This document shows positions 54,589 through 63,723 of a stretch of 64,000 nt of DNA, one piece after another. Both the position numbers and the translations under genes were made by a program. This DNA comes from Rhodohalobacter sp. SW132 (GTDB lineage Bacteria; Bacteroidota; Rhodothermia; Balneolales; Balneolaceae). The notes beneath the pieces are model-generated. The model was not told where the DNA came from. It ran no database searches and was given only the letters and a program-made list of their open reading frames with translations. Location of the stretch: positions 103,497 to 167,496 of the forward strand of contig NZ_QUOK01000012.1 of the NCBI RefSeq assembly GCF_003390325.1, read 5' to 3'. Position 1 is the first letter of the stretch, and every line of letters starts with the position of its first letter.

Positions 54589-56358
54589 ATGAGCTGGCTT
54601 CGCACTCACACCTGTGGTGATTTAACGAAAAAAGATGTAGATCAAGAGGTAATATTAAATGGCTGGGTTTCCTCGCGAAGAGATCTCGGAGGCGTGATTT
54701 TTATTGACCTCCGCGATCGATACGGAATTACTCAGATCGTATTTGATGAGTCTAATAATGACCTACATAGCAGCGCTGAAGATTTGCGCTCAGAATATGT
54801 GATTGGGATAAAAGGGAAGGTTCTTCTTCGGGATAAGGAAACCATCAACCCGGCAATGCCAACCGGGGAGATTGAAATTGAAGTGTCGGAACTGAATGTT
54901 TACAGCGAAGCCGAAACGCCTCCGTTTGAAATAAAAGACGGCATCGCAACCAATGAAGAGACGCGGCTGAAATATCGCTATCTCGATCTTCGGCGACCGG
55001 AAATTCAGCAAAATCTTCTGCTGAGATCAAAGCTTTATCATACCATCCGGTCGTTTTACCACAAGCTCAATTTTGCTGAAGTGGAAACTCCGGTACTGAT
55101 GCGCTCAACACCGGAAGGCGCGCGCGATTACCTGGTACCCAGCCGCGTGAATGCCGGTAAATTTTTCGCTCTTCCCCAGAGTCCGCAAACCTACAAACAG
55201 CTTTTGATGGTTTCCGGAATGGACCGCTATTTCCAGATCGTGAAGTGTTTCAGGGATGAAGACCTGCGGGCAGACCGGCAGCCGGAATTTACCCAGGTTG
55301 ACGTGGAGATGACGTTTGTAGATGAAGAACAGATCTACAAAACGCATGAAGAACTGATGGCAGAAATCTGGAAAACCCATCTTGGCAAAGAGATCAAAAC
55401 ACCGTTTCCCCGGATGCAGTACAAAGATGCGATTGAAACGTACGGGTCTGATAAACCGGATACGCGATTTGGACTGAAGATTAAAAACTTGTCGGACCTT
55501 CTGGAAGATTGCGGGTTTAAAATATTTGAAAGTACCGTGAAAAAAGGCGGACGCGTGGTCTCCATCAGTGTGCCCGGGAAAGGAGATCTTGGGCGCGGGG
55601 CTCTCGACAGGCTTACCGAAGATGTAAAAAGAGAAACCGGCGCAGCAGGCCTCATCTACATTAAAGTATCGGATGAAGGACATTTTTGCAGCGTGGGCAA
55701 ATTCTTAACGGAAGAAAAAGTTGAGGAGATGGTAAAACGAGCCGGCGCAGAAAATGGCGATTTAGTGCTGATCCTCGCAGGGCCGAATCCACAGGTATAT
55801 AAGCAGATGGGAATTTTGAGGCTTATGATGGGTAGAGATCTTGAACTGATCGATCAGTCGGCGGATAACTTCCTTTGGGTTACCGATTTTCCGCTTGTGG
55901 AGTGGGATAAAGAGGAGAAACGGTATGTATCATTGCATCACCCGTTCACTGCGCCAAAAGAGGAAGATCTCGAAAAACTTGAAAAATCACCCGAAGAAGT
56001 GAATGCCAGGGCGTACGATCTTGTACTGAATGGAAGTGAAATTGGCGGCGGCTCGATTCGTATCCACAACTCAGAATTGCAAAACAGAATGTTCAGGTTG
56101 CTTGGAATTGGTGAAGAAGAAGCCCGGGAGAAGTTTGGGTTTTTGCTTGATGCATTCACCTATGGCGCTCCACCCCACGGCGGCATCGCCCTCGGTCTCG
56201 ACAGGGTTGTGATGATTATGGCCGGTGCGGGCAGTTTACGGGATGTGATTGCATTTCCAAAAAACCAGAAAGCCCAGAGCACAATGGATAAATCACCCGG
56301 TGAGGTTGATGAAAAACAGCTTCGCGAACTTCATATTAAACTCCGAGAAATAAATTAA
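54589..56358 (+). CDS. aspS: Aspartyl-tRNA synthetase
   Basis: 589-residue class II enzyme. OB-fold anticodon domain: LNGWVSSRRDLGGVIFIDLRDRYG. Motif 1 near SKLYHTIRSFYHKLNFAEVETP, motif 2 FRDEDLRADRQPEFTQVDVEM, motif 3 GGIALGLDRVVMIMAG. The bacterial GAD insertion lies in the middle (about 280-420). Discrimination between Asp-only and Asp/Asn forms was not attempted. Confidence 0.97.
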   Translation: MSWLRTHTCGDLTKKDVDQEVILNGWVSSRRDLGGVIFIDLRDRYGITQIVFDESNNDLHSSAEDLRSEYVIGIKGKVLLRDKETINPAMPTGEIEIEVSELNVYSEAETPPFEIKDGIATNEETRLKYRYLDLRRPEIQQNLLLRSKLYHTIRSFYHKLNFAEVETPVLMRSTPEGARDYLVPSRVNAGKFFALPQSPQTYKQLLMVSGMDRYFQIVKCFRDEDLRADRQPEFTQVDVEMTFVDEEQIYKTHEELMAEIWKTHLGKEIKTPFPRMQYKDAIETYGSDKPDTRFGLKIKNLSDLLEDCGFKIFESTVKKGGRVVSISVPGKGDLGRGALDRLTEDVKRETGAAGLIYIKVSDEGHFCSVGKFLTEEKVEEMVKRAGAENGDLVLILAGPNPQVYKQMGILRLMMGRDLELIDQSADNFLWVTDFPLVEWDKEEKRYVSLHHPFTAPKEEDLEKLEKSPEEVNARAYDLVLNGSEIGGGSIRIHNSELQNRMFRLLGIGEEEAREKFGFLLDAFTYGAPPHGGIALGLDRVVMIMAGAGSLRDVIAFPKNQKAQSTMDKSPGEVDEKQLRELHIKLREIN

Positions 56359-56370
56359 AACAAAATTCAC

Positions 56371-57087
56371 GTGAAAACTGCTGGAATAGACGGCTGCAAA
56401 GCGGGCTGGATCCTCATCACATTCGATGAAGAGCCCAATTATAAAGTGTTGCGAACGGACGATGAATTGCAGGAAGCCTTTCAAACATTCGACCGAATTT
56501 TCATCGACATGCCGATTGGCCTGGAGGATGAAGAGTATACCCGTGAATGTGATCGTCTTTTGCGGAAGGAATTAGGAGCTGAGTATGCATCGAGTGTATT
56601 TAGCCCGCCAATCCGTCCCGCTCTGCATTCGCCATCCTATGTGGAGGCAAATATGCAGAGTTATGAGTTTACGGAGAAAAAGCTAACCGTTCAGGCGTGG
56701 AATATCACACCAAAAATCCGAACAATTGATTCTTTTTTGAGAGAGAATAAAGAACTGACCGAAACCGTGCTCGAAAGTCACCCTGAGCTGCTGTTTATGA
56801 ATTTGAACGGCGGAATGATCTATCAGAAAAAACAGACAAAAAAAGGGTTGAGACATCGGCTGAGCCTGGTATCAGATCACGAGGAGATTGCCGCGGACTT
56901 CTTCAGGGAAATCAAAGAGGAGTTCAGAAGAAATGAAGTGGGCGAAGACGATATTGTTGACGCTATGGTCCTTGCGCTTGCTGCAAAGCTTTCCAAAGAA
57001 AACCGAATCGTAACATTGCCGGAAGACCCTCCAAAGGATTCTGAAGGGCTGCCGATGGCCATACATTATGTAAAAAGAACGCGGTAA
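56371..57087 (+). CDS. DUF429 protein
   Basis: 238 residues, GTG start 12 bp after aspS. Begins AGIDGCKAGWILITFDEEPN, then IFIDMPIGLEDEEYTRECDRLLRKEL, VLESHPELLFMNLNGG and DIVDAMVLALAA: the RNase-H-like DUF429 pattern (D-G-C-x-x-G-W and D-A). Function unknown. Confidence 0.85.
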   Translation: MKTAGIDGCKAGWILITFDEEPNYKVLRTDDELQEAFQTFDRIFIDMPIGLEDEEYTRECDRLLRKELGAEYASSVFSPPIRPALHSPSYVEANMQSYEFTEKKLTVQAWNITPKIRTIDSFLRENKELTETVLESHPELLFMNLNGGMIYQKKQTKKGLRHRLSLVSDHEEIAADFFREIKEEFRRNEVGEDDIVDAMVLALAAKLSKENRIVTLPEDPPKDSEGLPMAIHYVKRTR

Positions 57088-57123
57088 GTCGGCCGCGTCC
57101 TAATGCAGTTGAAGCGCTTGGTC

Positions 57124-58584
57124 TTAGTTGTTTTCTGAGCGTTCAAGAATGTTTTTATACTTAATCCCGGCTTTGTAGACTCTGTTTACTCCGTTAAATG
57201 CAGCTACCCGATACGCTTCTGAATAAGTAGGATAGTTAATAACGTGCTCCATAAAGTAGCGGATATTTCCGCCGAACGACATCACGCTCTGCCCCAGATG
57301 AATTAAGTCCGCGGCCTGCTCTCCAACAATGTGAACTCCAACAAGGGTTAGGTCATCTGTTTTAAAGACCAATTTGAGCAAACCATCATCCGAATGGGTG
57401 ATATCTGCCTGGGTAATGTTTTTGTAATAGGCTCTTCCTACAGTTACATCGATACCTTGTTTGGCAGCATCTTTCTCGGTTAAACCGATCGATGATATTT
57501 CCGGGATGGAATAAATTGCATATGGAATGGAGCCGTCAAGGTCGTGCGCTTTTTGGTCGAACATACTGCATGCCGCAAGCCGCCCTTGCACAAAGGATGC
57601 AGACGCCTGTGCCGGAAGCCCGATCACATCACCGGCAGCAAAAATGGAGTCAACAGAGGAGTTGAAATATTTATCGACTTTAATGAATCCTTCGTCACTC
57701 AGCTCTACGCCGCTGTCTTCAAGCCCAATATTTTGTGCATTCGGTTTCGTACTTCCCACAAACAACACGTGTTCGGTTTCAACGACTTGCAGCCTGCTTC
57801 CCTGTTCTTTTGATTTAAAACCTACCTCGGTACATGTACGCAGTTTATTGTTGCTTACGTGCTGAACTTCTACATCATAAAATATTTGAATTGTGCTATT
57901 CTTAAGAATGCCAAGAACTTCCTTTTCAATTTCTTCATCCAGAAAGGGGAGCATATCCGAACGATCAGCCAATATCGTTACACGCGTACCAAGTGCCGAA
58001 AAAATGGTGGCATATTCAAAACTGATTATTCCATTACCAACAATTACGAGACGGCGGGGAATGTGTGTCAGATTTAAAACGGACTCAAAATCGAGGACAC
58101 TGCTGTGATTAACACTAAAAGCCTCAGGTGCTTCAAAACTGCTGCCTGTAGAGATGAGTATGTTTTTGGTTGTGTAGGTCTTCACATTATTTAAGTGATC
58201 CGTGACCTGCACTGTATTCTTGTCTATTACTTTGCCCCAGCCCCTGGCGGTATCGATCTCATTTTTGATCAGATCATTTTTCACCTTCTGATTTTTACTG
58301 TCCAGAATTGTACGTTTGTACTGCAAAAGATCATTCATCTTAAATTGCTCGTACGGCTTTCTGTCGCTTTCATCCCCGAATTGGCGGTGAAATTTCTGGA
58401 TAGATTTGGCAGCTTCACGCAAAGCTTTGCTGGGAACGGTTCCTGTGTTAATCCATGTGCCGCCTAAATGATCGTCGCTGGCCTCAACCATTAGAACGTT
58501 TTTGTCAAATTTAGAACTTTGCATGGCGCAGGAAAATCCGGCAGGTCCGCTTCCCAAAATGATTACGTCGTAATCGAAAGTCAT
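57124..58584 (-). CDS. sthA: Soluble NAD(P) transhydrogenase-like (SthA) flavoprotein
   Basis: 486-residue member of the pyridine-nucleotide-disulfide oxidoreductase family. FAD-binding ILGSGPAGFSCAMQSSK; then GGTWINTGTVPSKALREA, where dihydrolipoamide dehydrogenases would have the CxxxxC redox pair; here both cysteines are missing (W and T). NAD-binding VGNGIISFEYATIFSALG. C-terminal dimerisation region has HIVGEQAADLIHLGQSVM and YPTYSEAYRVAAFNG. Absence of the disulfide fits SthA, which shuttles electrons between NADPH and NAD. Confidence 0.88.
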   Translation of the reverse strand: MTFDYDVIILGSGPAGFSCAMQSSKFDKNVLMVEASDDHLGGTWINTGTVPSKALREAAKSIQKFHRQFGDESDRKPYEQFKMNDLLQYKRTILDSKNQKVKNDLIKNEIDTARGWGKVIDKNTVQVTDHLNNVKTYTTKNILISTGSSFEAPEAFSVNHSSVLDFESVLNLTHIPRRLVIVGNGIISFEYATIFSALGTRVTILADRSDMLPFLDEEIEKEVLGILKNSTIQIFYDVEVQHVSNNKLRTCTEVGFKSKEQGSRLQVVETEHVLFVGSTKPNAQNIGLEDSGVELSDEGFIKVDKYFNSSVDSIFAAGDVIGLPAQASASFVQGRLAACSMFDQKAHDLDGSIPYAIYSIPEISSIGLTEKDAAKQGIDVTVGRAYYKNITQADITHSDDGLLKLVFKTDDLTLVGVHIVGEQAADLIHLGQSVMSFGGNIRYFMEHVINYPTYSEAYRVAAFNGVNRVYKAGIKYKNILERSENN

Positions 58585-58799
58585 GATTATCTGTTTTTTT
58601 AAATTGATCTGTAGCCCTTAAAATAAGATTCTATCACGTTAAACCCATCTATAGTTTCAGGAAATAAAATGTGGATACTGTGGAACGAAATCTTCTGCAA
58701 ATTCAATTTTACGGGTAAGCAACACAATGTTATATTAAGCTGTTGAAATATAACGCCTTACAGAATTTTAATAACTGCTAACTTCTAAATTAAACGAAC

Positions 58800-59408
58800 A
58801 TGTCTTACAAACTTCCAGATTTACCCTATAAACATGATGCACTCGAACCGCACATTGATAAGAAGACCATGGAGATTCACCACGGAAAGCATCACGCAGG
58901 ATATACTAAAAAAGTGAATGCAGCTCTTGAAGGGCATGAATTTGCTGATCTGCCGATTGAAGAAGTACTGCAGCGGATTGACGAAGTGCCAGAAGATATC
59001 CGTCAGGGTGTGATTAACAACGGTGGAGGATATGCGAACCATAAATTATTCTGGACCACTCTTTCGCCTAACGGCGGAGGCAAACCCACCGGTGAACTTG
59101 CAGATGCTATCAATTCAACCTTCGGTAGTTTTGATAAGTTTAAGGAAAAGTTCAGCTCTGCAGCCGCAGGTCAGTTTGGTTCAGGCTGGGGATGGTTATG
59201 CGTTGATACATCCGGCAATCTTAAAGTAATCTCAACAGCCAACCAGGACAGTCCTTTGATGGACGGGCTTACGCCAATTCTCGGTGTTGATGTTTGGGAA
59301 CACGCCTACTATCTGCATTACCAGAACAGGCGACCTGATTACATTTCTGCATTCTGGAATGTGGTGGATTGGGAAAAAGTAAATGAACTGTATAAAGACG
59401 CTAAGTAA
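58800..59408 (+). CDS. sodB: Superoxide dismutase [Fe/Mn]
   Basis: 202 residues. Metal ligands: His in [12 protein letters not shown], His in YANHKLFW, Asp and His in [22 protein letters not shown]. Iron or manganese type cannot be settled. No signal peptide, so cytoplasmic. Followed by a strong terminator. Confidence 0.96.
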   Translation: MSYKLPDLPYKHDALEPHIDKKTMEIHHGKHHAGYTKKVNAALEGHEFADLPIEEVLQRIDEVPEDIRQGVINNGGGYANHKLFWTTLSPNGGGKPTGELADAINSTFGSFDKFKEKFSSAAAGQFGSGWGWLCVDTSGNLKVISTANQDSPLMDGLTPILGVDVWEHAYYLHYQNRRPDYISAFWNVVDWEKVNELYKDAK

Positions 59409-59430
59409 TCGCGTTTTTCAGTATTTTTTA

Positions 59431-59461
59431 AAGCGCCGCAGATGTCTGCGGCGCTTTTTTA
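59431..59461 (+). terminator. Terminator after sodB
   Basis: AGCGCCGCAGA and TCTGCGGCGCT form an 11-bp stem with a 2-base loop (TG), followed by TTTTTT. The same hairpin ends at the stop codon of the convergent lipoprotein gene and may act for both. Confidence 0.9.
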
Positions 59462-60268
59462 ATTTTGTACCGGAATATTAAGGTGAAACCACTGTTCGTA
59501 AGCTCCCATCATATGACGCATATTTGACGGGTTATTTCTGCGTTGTTGCTGCATGGGCCGGCGCTGACCACCATACCGTTGCTGATTCATTGTATCCTGA
59601 TCGTTTCGGATTCTAAAATTCGGCGGATCAATCTCAAATCCCAGCCAAATCTCATCACTGGATAAGTTAAACAAAGAGGCATCATTGAGCGGAACCCGCA
59701 TTTCGATTCCCAGAAGCCTGCGCCCGTCATCTGAAGCAATTTCAATCCCGTCTACTTGCAGCTGATCTTTGTTGATAAACCCCCTGTTTCTGTCTGAACC
59801 GGATTGTTCAATAATCATAATTCGGTCAAAAATATTTTCCTGCAGATCTTCAAGGAGCTCCCGGTTTTGCGGATTCTGGCTCCACTCTTCGTCATTAATG
59901 AAAGAATTATACACACCCGGATTTTCTCTCAACAGGTTGAACGTGCCGGATGGAAAGGCAATACCGGCACGTTTCCGGTTCTCTTGATTATCACTCAAAT
60001 AGATTATGAAACCAGACTGACGCATGGCACTGTTTCGCGCAGCACTGCGAACATCCACAAACAAATAAAGATATTCATCATCAAAAGCTGCGTAGTAATG
60101 AGCGGCATCAGAACGGTCAACGACGGACTGTTCGATATTCCAGTCACTGAGAGAGCCATCCACGGTGATCTGCGTTTCGGTTTGATGTGTTGTAACCATC
60201 CGGGAGCCGGAACAGGCTGTAAACAGAAGAAGTAGGGTTATAGATAATATCAGTTTAATAGAACTCAT
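59459..60268 (-). CDS. CBM9-like lipoprotein, hypothetical
   Basis: 269 residues from ATG 60268; the frame continues upstream to 60331. Lipoprotein signal MSSIKLILSITLLLLFTAC (Cys19). A CBM9/DOMON-like strand set follows: ITVDGSLSDWN, YYAAFDDEYLYLFVDVRS, FIIYLSDNQENRKRAGIAFPSG and GIEMRVPLNDASLFNL. The C-terminal part is Gln/Arg/Asn-rich (MNQQRYGGQRRPMQQQRR) before a last strand. Resembles the N-terminal domain of the DUF5916 protein; ligand unknown. Confidence 0.7.
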   Translation of the reverse strand: MSSIKLILSITLLLLFTACSGSRMVTTHQTETQITVDGSLSDWNIEQSVVDRSDAAHYYAAFDDEYLYLFVDVRSAARNSAMRQSGFIIYLSDNQENRKRAGIAFPSGTFNLLRENPGVYNSFINDEEWSQNPQNRELLEDLQENIFDRIMIIEQSGSDRNRGFINKDQLQVDGIEIASDDGRRLLGIEMRVPLNDASLFNLSSDEIWLGFEIDPPNFRIRNDQDTMNQQRYGGQRRPMQQQRRNNPSNMRHMMGAYEQWFHLNIPVQN

Positions 60269-60393
60269 AAAGACAGGAACGATAAATTCTGGAGATATAT
60301 TCAATTCAAATCGGTTCATCCGATAGCTCAATAAAGTACTAAATTATCCGTATATTCATTGAAACGAATAAAACCAATCAAACCTATACAATT

Positions 60394-60849
60394 ATGCAAT
60401 TTGGATTTGGAGTAGGCCCTGATACATCCTGGATGAGAGAAGAGCTCACCAAACTGGGTGTAGAGGAGCTGAAGACCCCCGAAGATGTAGACCGAGTAAT
60501 GAAAGAGTACACTGATGGCACCATGCTTATGGTCATCAACTCCGTGTGCGGATGCGCCGCCGGTAATGCCCGGCCCGGTGTGGAAATCGCACTCGAAAAA
60601 ACAAGCAATAAACCAGATCACCTGGTAACGGTTTTCGCCGGACAGGATAAAGAAGCCACTGAACGGGCTCGTGAATATTTTAGCGAATATCCGCCATCAT
60701 CCCCGGCATTCGCCTATTTTGTGAATGGTGAAATTAAAGCGATGGTACCCCGTCACAGAATCGAAGGCAGAACGCGCGAAGAAGTCTCCAAAGACCTGCT
60801 GATGGTTTTTGATGCATTCGCCGAAGAAGAGAGCAAGGAAAACGCCTGA
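60394..60849 (+). CDS. BrxA/BrxB-family bacilliredoxin
   Basis: 151 residues of the DUF1094/YphP family. FGFGVGPDTSWMREELTKLGVEEL and NSVCGCAAGNARPGVEIAL with the CGC active site, then VFAGQDKEATERAREYF, PPSSPAFAYFVNGEIKAMVPRHRIEGR. Bacilliredoxins remove bacillithiol from protein cysteines; YpdA at 38819 fits the same pathway. Confidence 0.94.
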   Translation: MQFGFGVGPDTSWMREELTKLGVEELKTPEDVDRVMKEYTDGTMLMVINSVCGCAAGNARPGVEIALEKTSNKPDHLVTVFAGQDKEATERAREYFSEYPPSSPAFAYFVNGEIKAMVPRHRIEGRTREEVSKDLLMVFDAFAEEESKENA

Positions 60850-60882
60850 TTCTGAAAGTGAACTTGAACAAGCTATAATTCG

Positions 60883-60919
60883 AAAAAGCCCGCTTCTTCA
60901 CAGAACCGCGGGCTTTTTT
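60883..60919. terminator. Bidirectional terminator
   Basis: AAAAAGCCCGC (60883-60893) and GCGGGCTTTTTT (60908-60919) pair around a 14-base loop. A-run on the left and T-run on the right make it a terminator for both the bacilliredoxin gene (+) and the ABC1-kinase gene (-), whose stop is at 60923. Confidence 0.88.
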
Positions 60920-60922
60920 AAT

Positions 60923-62227
60923 TCACAACGTTTTGATAGCATCAGCAACGATGTTCCGTGACTCGCGTGTGTCAATTTGAGCACCGATTTTCATTAGGAA
61001 ATGATACAGGCCAAGATGAACCCGGGTGCTGTAGATAAAATGCTTATTTCCCCGAGCCTCGTTTCCAATGGGTGCATTTTTCGTATAGCCGCGGATTAAC
61101 TCTTTATATTCCGGGTCGCCAAAATCAAACTTGTCTGATTCGTAAGGCATCGCAAATGTATACCCATAATTGATGCAAAAGTCGAAATACCGTTTCTCTT
61201 TCGGATCTTCATCAGGATGAGTTTTCAGCACACTAAGTTCCTTGTACAGTTTGATGATGGCATCAATATCCCGGTCAAGGTGCGTTGGCAGCAGCAGCAG
61301 GTAGTTTTTGAAAAAATCAGGCGGAAACGTTTTTACGCAGCCAAAATCGATGATTCCAAGCTTTCCGTCAGGCGTCAGTAAAAAATTTCCGGGATGTGTA
61401 TCGGCATGAATTTCATCAAACTCCTGTATTTGCTGATGGAAAAAATCCCACAAAAGCTGCCCGTACCGATCTTTTTCTGTTTGCGATGGCTCTGTTTTTA
61501 GAAATTCATTCAAATGGTTGCCTTCAATGAATGTCATGGTGAGTACGCGTTCGGTGGAGTACTCTTCAACCCACTGCGGAGTTTCGAACTTCTCCCCCGC
61601 AAATCGTTCGTGAAACCGGTTGATCGATTCTCCCTCCGCGATATAATCGGTTTCCCGCCGCAGGGAGGATTCAATTTCCCGGAAGTATTCATCAAGTTCA
61701 TCACTATTCTTGATAAATCTCCTGAACAACGTTTTTGCCAGGCCGAGATCTGTTGTGATGGTATCCCGCACACCCGGATACTGAATCTTTACGGCAACCT
61801 TCCGCCCGTCTTTTAATGTAGCACGATGCACCTGACCTATAGAAGCTGCCGCTGATGCTTCGGTTTCAAAAGAGGCGAATAGTGTTTCAGGGTAGCTGCC
61901 AAGTTCACGCTTAATAATAGATCGTACGAGGGATCGGTTGATAGGGGGTACAGAATATTGCGCCTGTGTCATCGCCTCCGCAAACTCATCAGGCAAAAAT
62001 CCCTGGTCAATACTGAGTGACTGTGCAATTTTCAATGCAGTGCCCCTGAGCTTAGTGAACTCTGTTAAAATCTCCTGGGCGGTTTGATTATAAAACTGTG
62101 AATTCTGTTCACTATTGGAGCCGCGCAGTGATTTCAGGTAATGCTTTGCATAATTAGAACCAACCTTCAGCCCGGTTTTGGCGAAAATTTTACCGCGATC
62201 GTATTTCGATGATGGAAAATCACTCAT
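60923..62227 (-). CDS. ABC1/AarF/UbiB-family atypical kinase
   Basis: 434 residues. The ABC1 N-lobe: LKIAQSLSIDQGFLPDEFAEAMTQAQYSVPP (the KxGQ-type helix reads KIAQ), SAAASIGQVHRATLKDGRKVAVKIQYPGV with the lysine. C-lobe: EIHADTHPGNFLLTPDGKLGIIDFGCVK, the catalytic and metal-binding motifs. Family members are linked to quinone biosynthesis or lipid handling; substrate not known. It overlaps the upstream TetR gene by 4 bp. Confidence 0.9.
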   Translation of the reverse strand: MSDFPSSKYDRGKIFAKTGLKVGSNYAKHYLKSLRGSNSEQNSQFYNQTAQEILTEFTKLRGTALKIAQSLSIDQGFLPDEFAEAMTQAQYSVPPINRSLVRSIIKRELGSYPETLFASFETEASAAASIGQVHRATLKDGRKVAVKIQYPGVRDTITTDLGLAKTLFRRFIKNSDELDEYFREIESSLRRETDYIAEGESINRFHERFAGEKFETPQWVEEYSTERVLTMTFIEGNHLNEFLKTEPSQTEKDRYGQLLWDFFHQQIQEFDEIHADTHPGNFLLTPDGKLGIIDFGCVKTFPPDFFKNYLLLLPTHLDRDIDAIIKLYKELSVLKTHPDEDPKEKRYFDFCINYGYTFAMPYESDKFDFGDPEYKELIRGYTKNAPIGNEARGNKHFIYSTRVHLGLYHFLMKIGAQIDTRESRNIVADAIKTL

Positions 62228-62892
62228 TTAGCCTCTTTTTTGGATGTGCCGGTATTGCAGCGGGGATAAGGGAGATTATAAAAAGCAAACTTTGCCAGTT
62301 CGAATCCGCGGTCGATGATGCAGTTATAATGTATTTCTTCAACAAATGCAGTCCATTTATCGACCAGTTCCATTGTTTTTTGGTCGCCTTCACTTTCATC
62401 ATTCAGCCATAAATTGATCAGGATATGAAAATTCATAACCCCGGTTTTATAAAGGAGATTTGAATTAAGCGCTGAAGAAACAGCAGATTGACGCGCATCG
62501 TTTTCGTAGATGGATCGCAATTCATCTTTCAGGCCCCGGTTATATTCGGGAGTTCTTGAAGAACATACGATCAGGCGACGATAAGTTTTTGCAGTAAACT
62601 GTTTGTGTTCACCAAGCAGGTCAATTACCGTTAACGCCAGGTTACTTAGCTTTTCGGCAAGCGAGAAATTTTGGTATCCATCTATTTTCTTTGTGATTTC
62701 TCGATACTCTATGATAACAGACTCATAAAAGAATTCCAGGACGGAACGTCTGTTCGGGAAGTACTCATAAATTTCATTGACTTCTATTTCAGAAGCAGCT
62801 GCAAGGCTTGTCATCGTAAAACGGGTATTCTTCAGATACAGATCCGCCCCGTTTTTTGCAATCTGAATTTTTTTTGATGTTTTCGTATTCAT
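62224..62892 (-). CDS. TetR-family regulator
   Basis: 222 residues. N-terminal helix-turn-helix: FTMTSLAAASEIEVNEIYEYFPNRRSVLEFFYESV matches the TetR pattern, although the first helix is short. The C-terminal part is all-helical and has no recognised ligand domain. Overlap of 4 bp with the ABC1-kinase gene suggests a translationally coupled operon; the conserved pairing is known from Bacteroidota-like genomes, as I recall. Confidence 0.85.
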   Translation of the reverse strand: MNTKTSKKIQIAKNGADLYLKNTRFTMTSLAAASEIEVNEIYEYFPNRRSVLEFFYESVIIEYREITKKIDGYQNFSLAEKLSNLALTVIDLLGEHKQFTAKTYRRLIVCSSRTPEYNRGLKDELRSIYENDARQSAVSSALNSNLLYKTGVMNFHILINLWLNDESEGDQKTMELVDKWTAFVEEIHYNCIIDRGFELAKFAFYNLPYPRCNTGTSKKEAK

Positions 62893-62949
62893 ATCGTTGA
62901 ATTGTTTTATTTGACCTCCATAACAGAAAGGTATTCATAAAAGGTTCAG

Positions 62950-63723
62950 ATGATTTTAAAATCCCTCAGGAAACCTACACCTCATAAAAGAGATCTTCTT
63001 TTTTTATCACTGGCCGGGGTTTTTATAACCTCACTTGTTCTTGGCAACGTAATCGGCACAACGAAGTTTATCACACTCTTTTCATTTGAGCTGCCGGATT
63101 GGTTACGTGGTATAACACCGGCTATTGTCCGTGACGGAAGTATATATGTAATGAGTATACCGGTTGGGTTGATAGCATACCCATTTACATTTCTCGCCAC
63201 CGATTTGATTTCCGAACTTTATGGAAGAAAAAAAGCACAAAGTGTGGTCTGGGCCGGATTTTTTCTGAACCTGTATATGCTTTTGCTGATGACTGCCGCA
63301 CAATGGTTGCCAAATACATATGGAGTAAGCGGAGGCCTGGAGTTGTTTGACGGGGTTTATGAATTCTTAGTAGCCAATACAATATCGAGTATGATTGCCT
63401 ACCTGATCGCACAGTCTGTAGATGTGAGACTATTTCATTTTTGGAAACGAGTCACAAAAGGAAAATATCTGTGGGTTCGAAACAACGGATCCACAATGGT
63501 GAGTCAGCTCGTGGACAGCACCGCAATACTCTCAATTTTATACCTAACCGGAAATCTTGGGGAGAATATTACAACTGTCGGCGCGCTGGGGATACTCATT
63601 TTGAACTCATATCTCTTCAAATTTTTCTTTGCTCTGTTTGATACTCCACTTATATACGCCGGGGTTTGGCTGTTTAAGGAGTATGATGAAGACCCGGAAG
63701 GGTATAAATTATATGATGAATAA
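62950..63723 (+). CDS. Queuosine-precursor transporter (YhhQ/VUT family)
   Basis: 257 residues with six to seven membrane segments. Typical YhhQ/VUT features: LVLGNVIGTTKFITLF, AYPFTFLATDLISELYGRKKAQSVVWAGFFLN, YLIAQSVDVRLFHFWKR, WVRNNGSTMVSQLVDSTAI. Family members take up queuine or its precursors for tRNA modification; no queuosine genes are in the window. Divergent from the TetR-ABC1 pair. Confidence 0.9.
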   Translation: MILKSLRKPTPHKRDLLFLSLAGVFITSLVLGNVIGTTKFITLFSFELPDWLRGITPAIVRDGSIYVMSIPVGLIAYPFTFLATDLISELYGRKKAQSVVWAGFFLNLYMLLLMTAAQWLPNTYGVSGGLELFDGVYEFLVANTISSMIAYLIAQSVDVRLFHFWKRVTKGKYLWVRNNGSTMVSQLVDSTAILSILYLTGNLGENITTVGALGILILNSYLFKFFFALFDTPLIYAGVWLFKEYDEDPEGYKLYDE

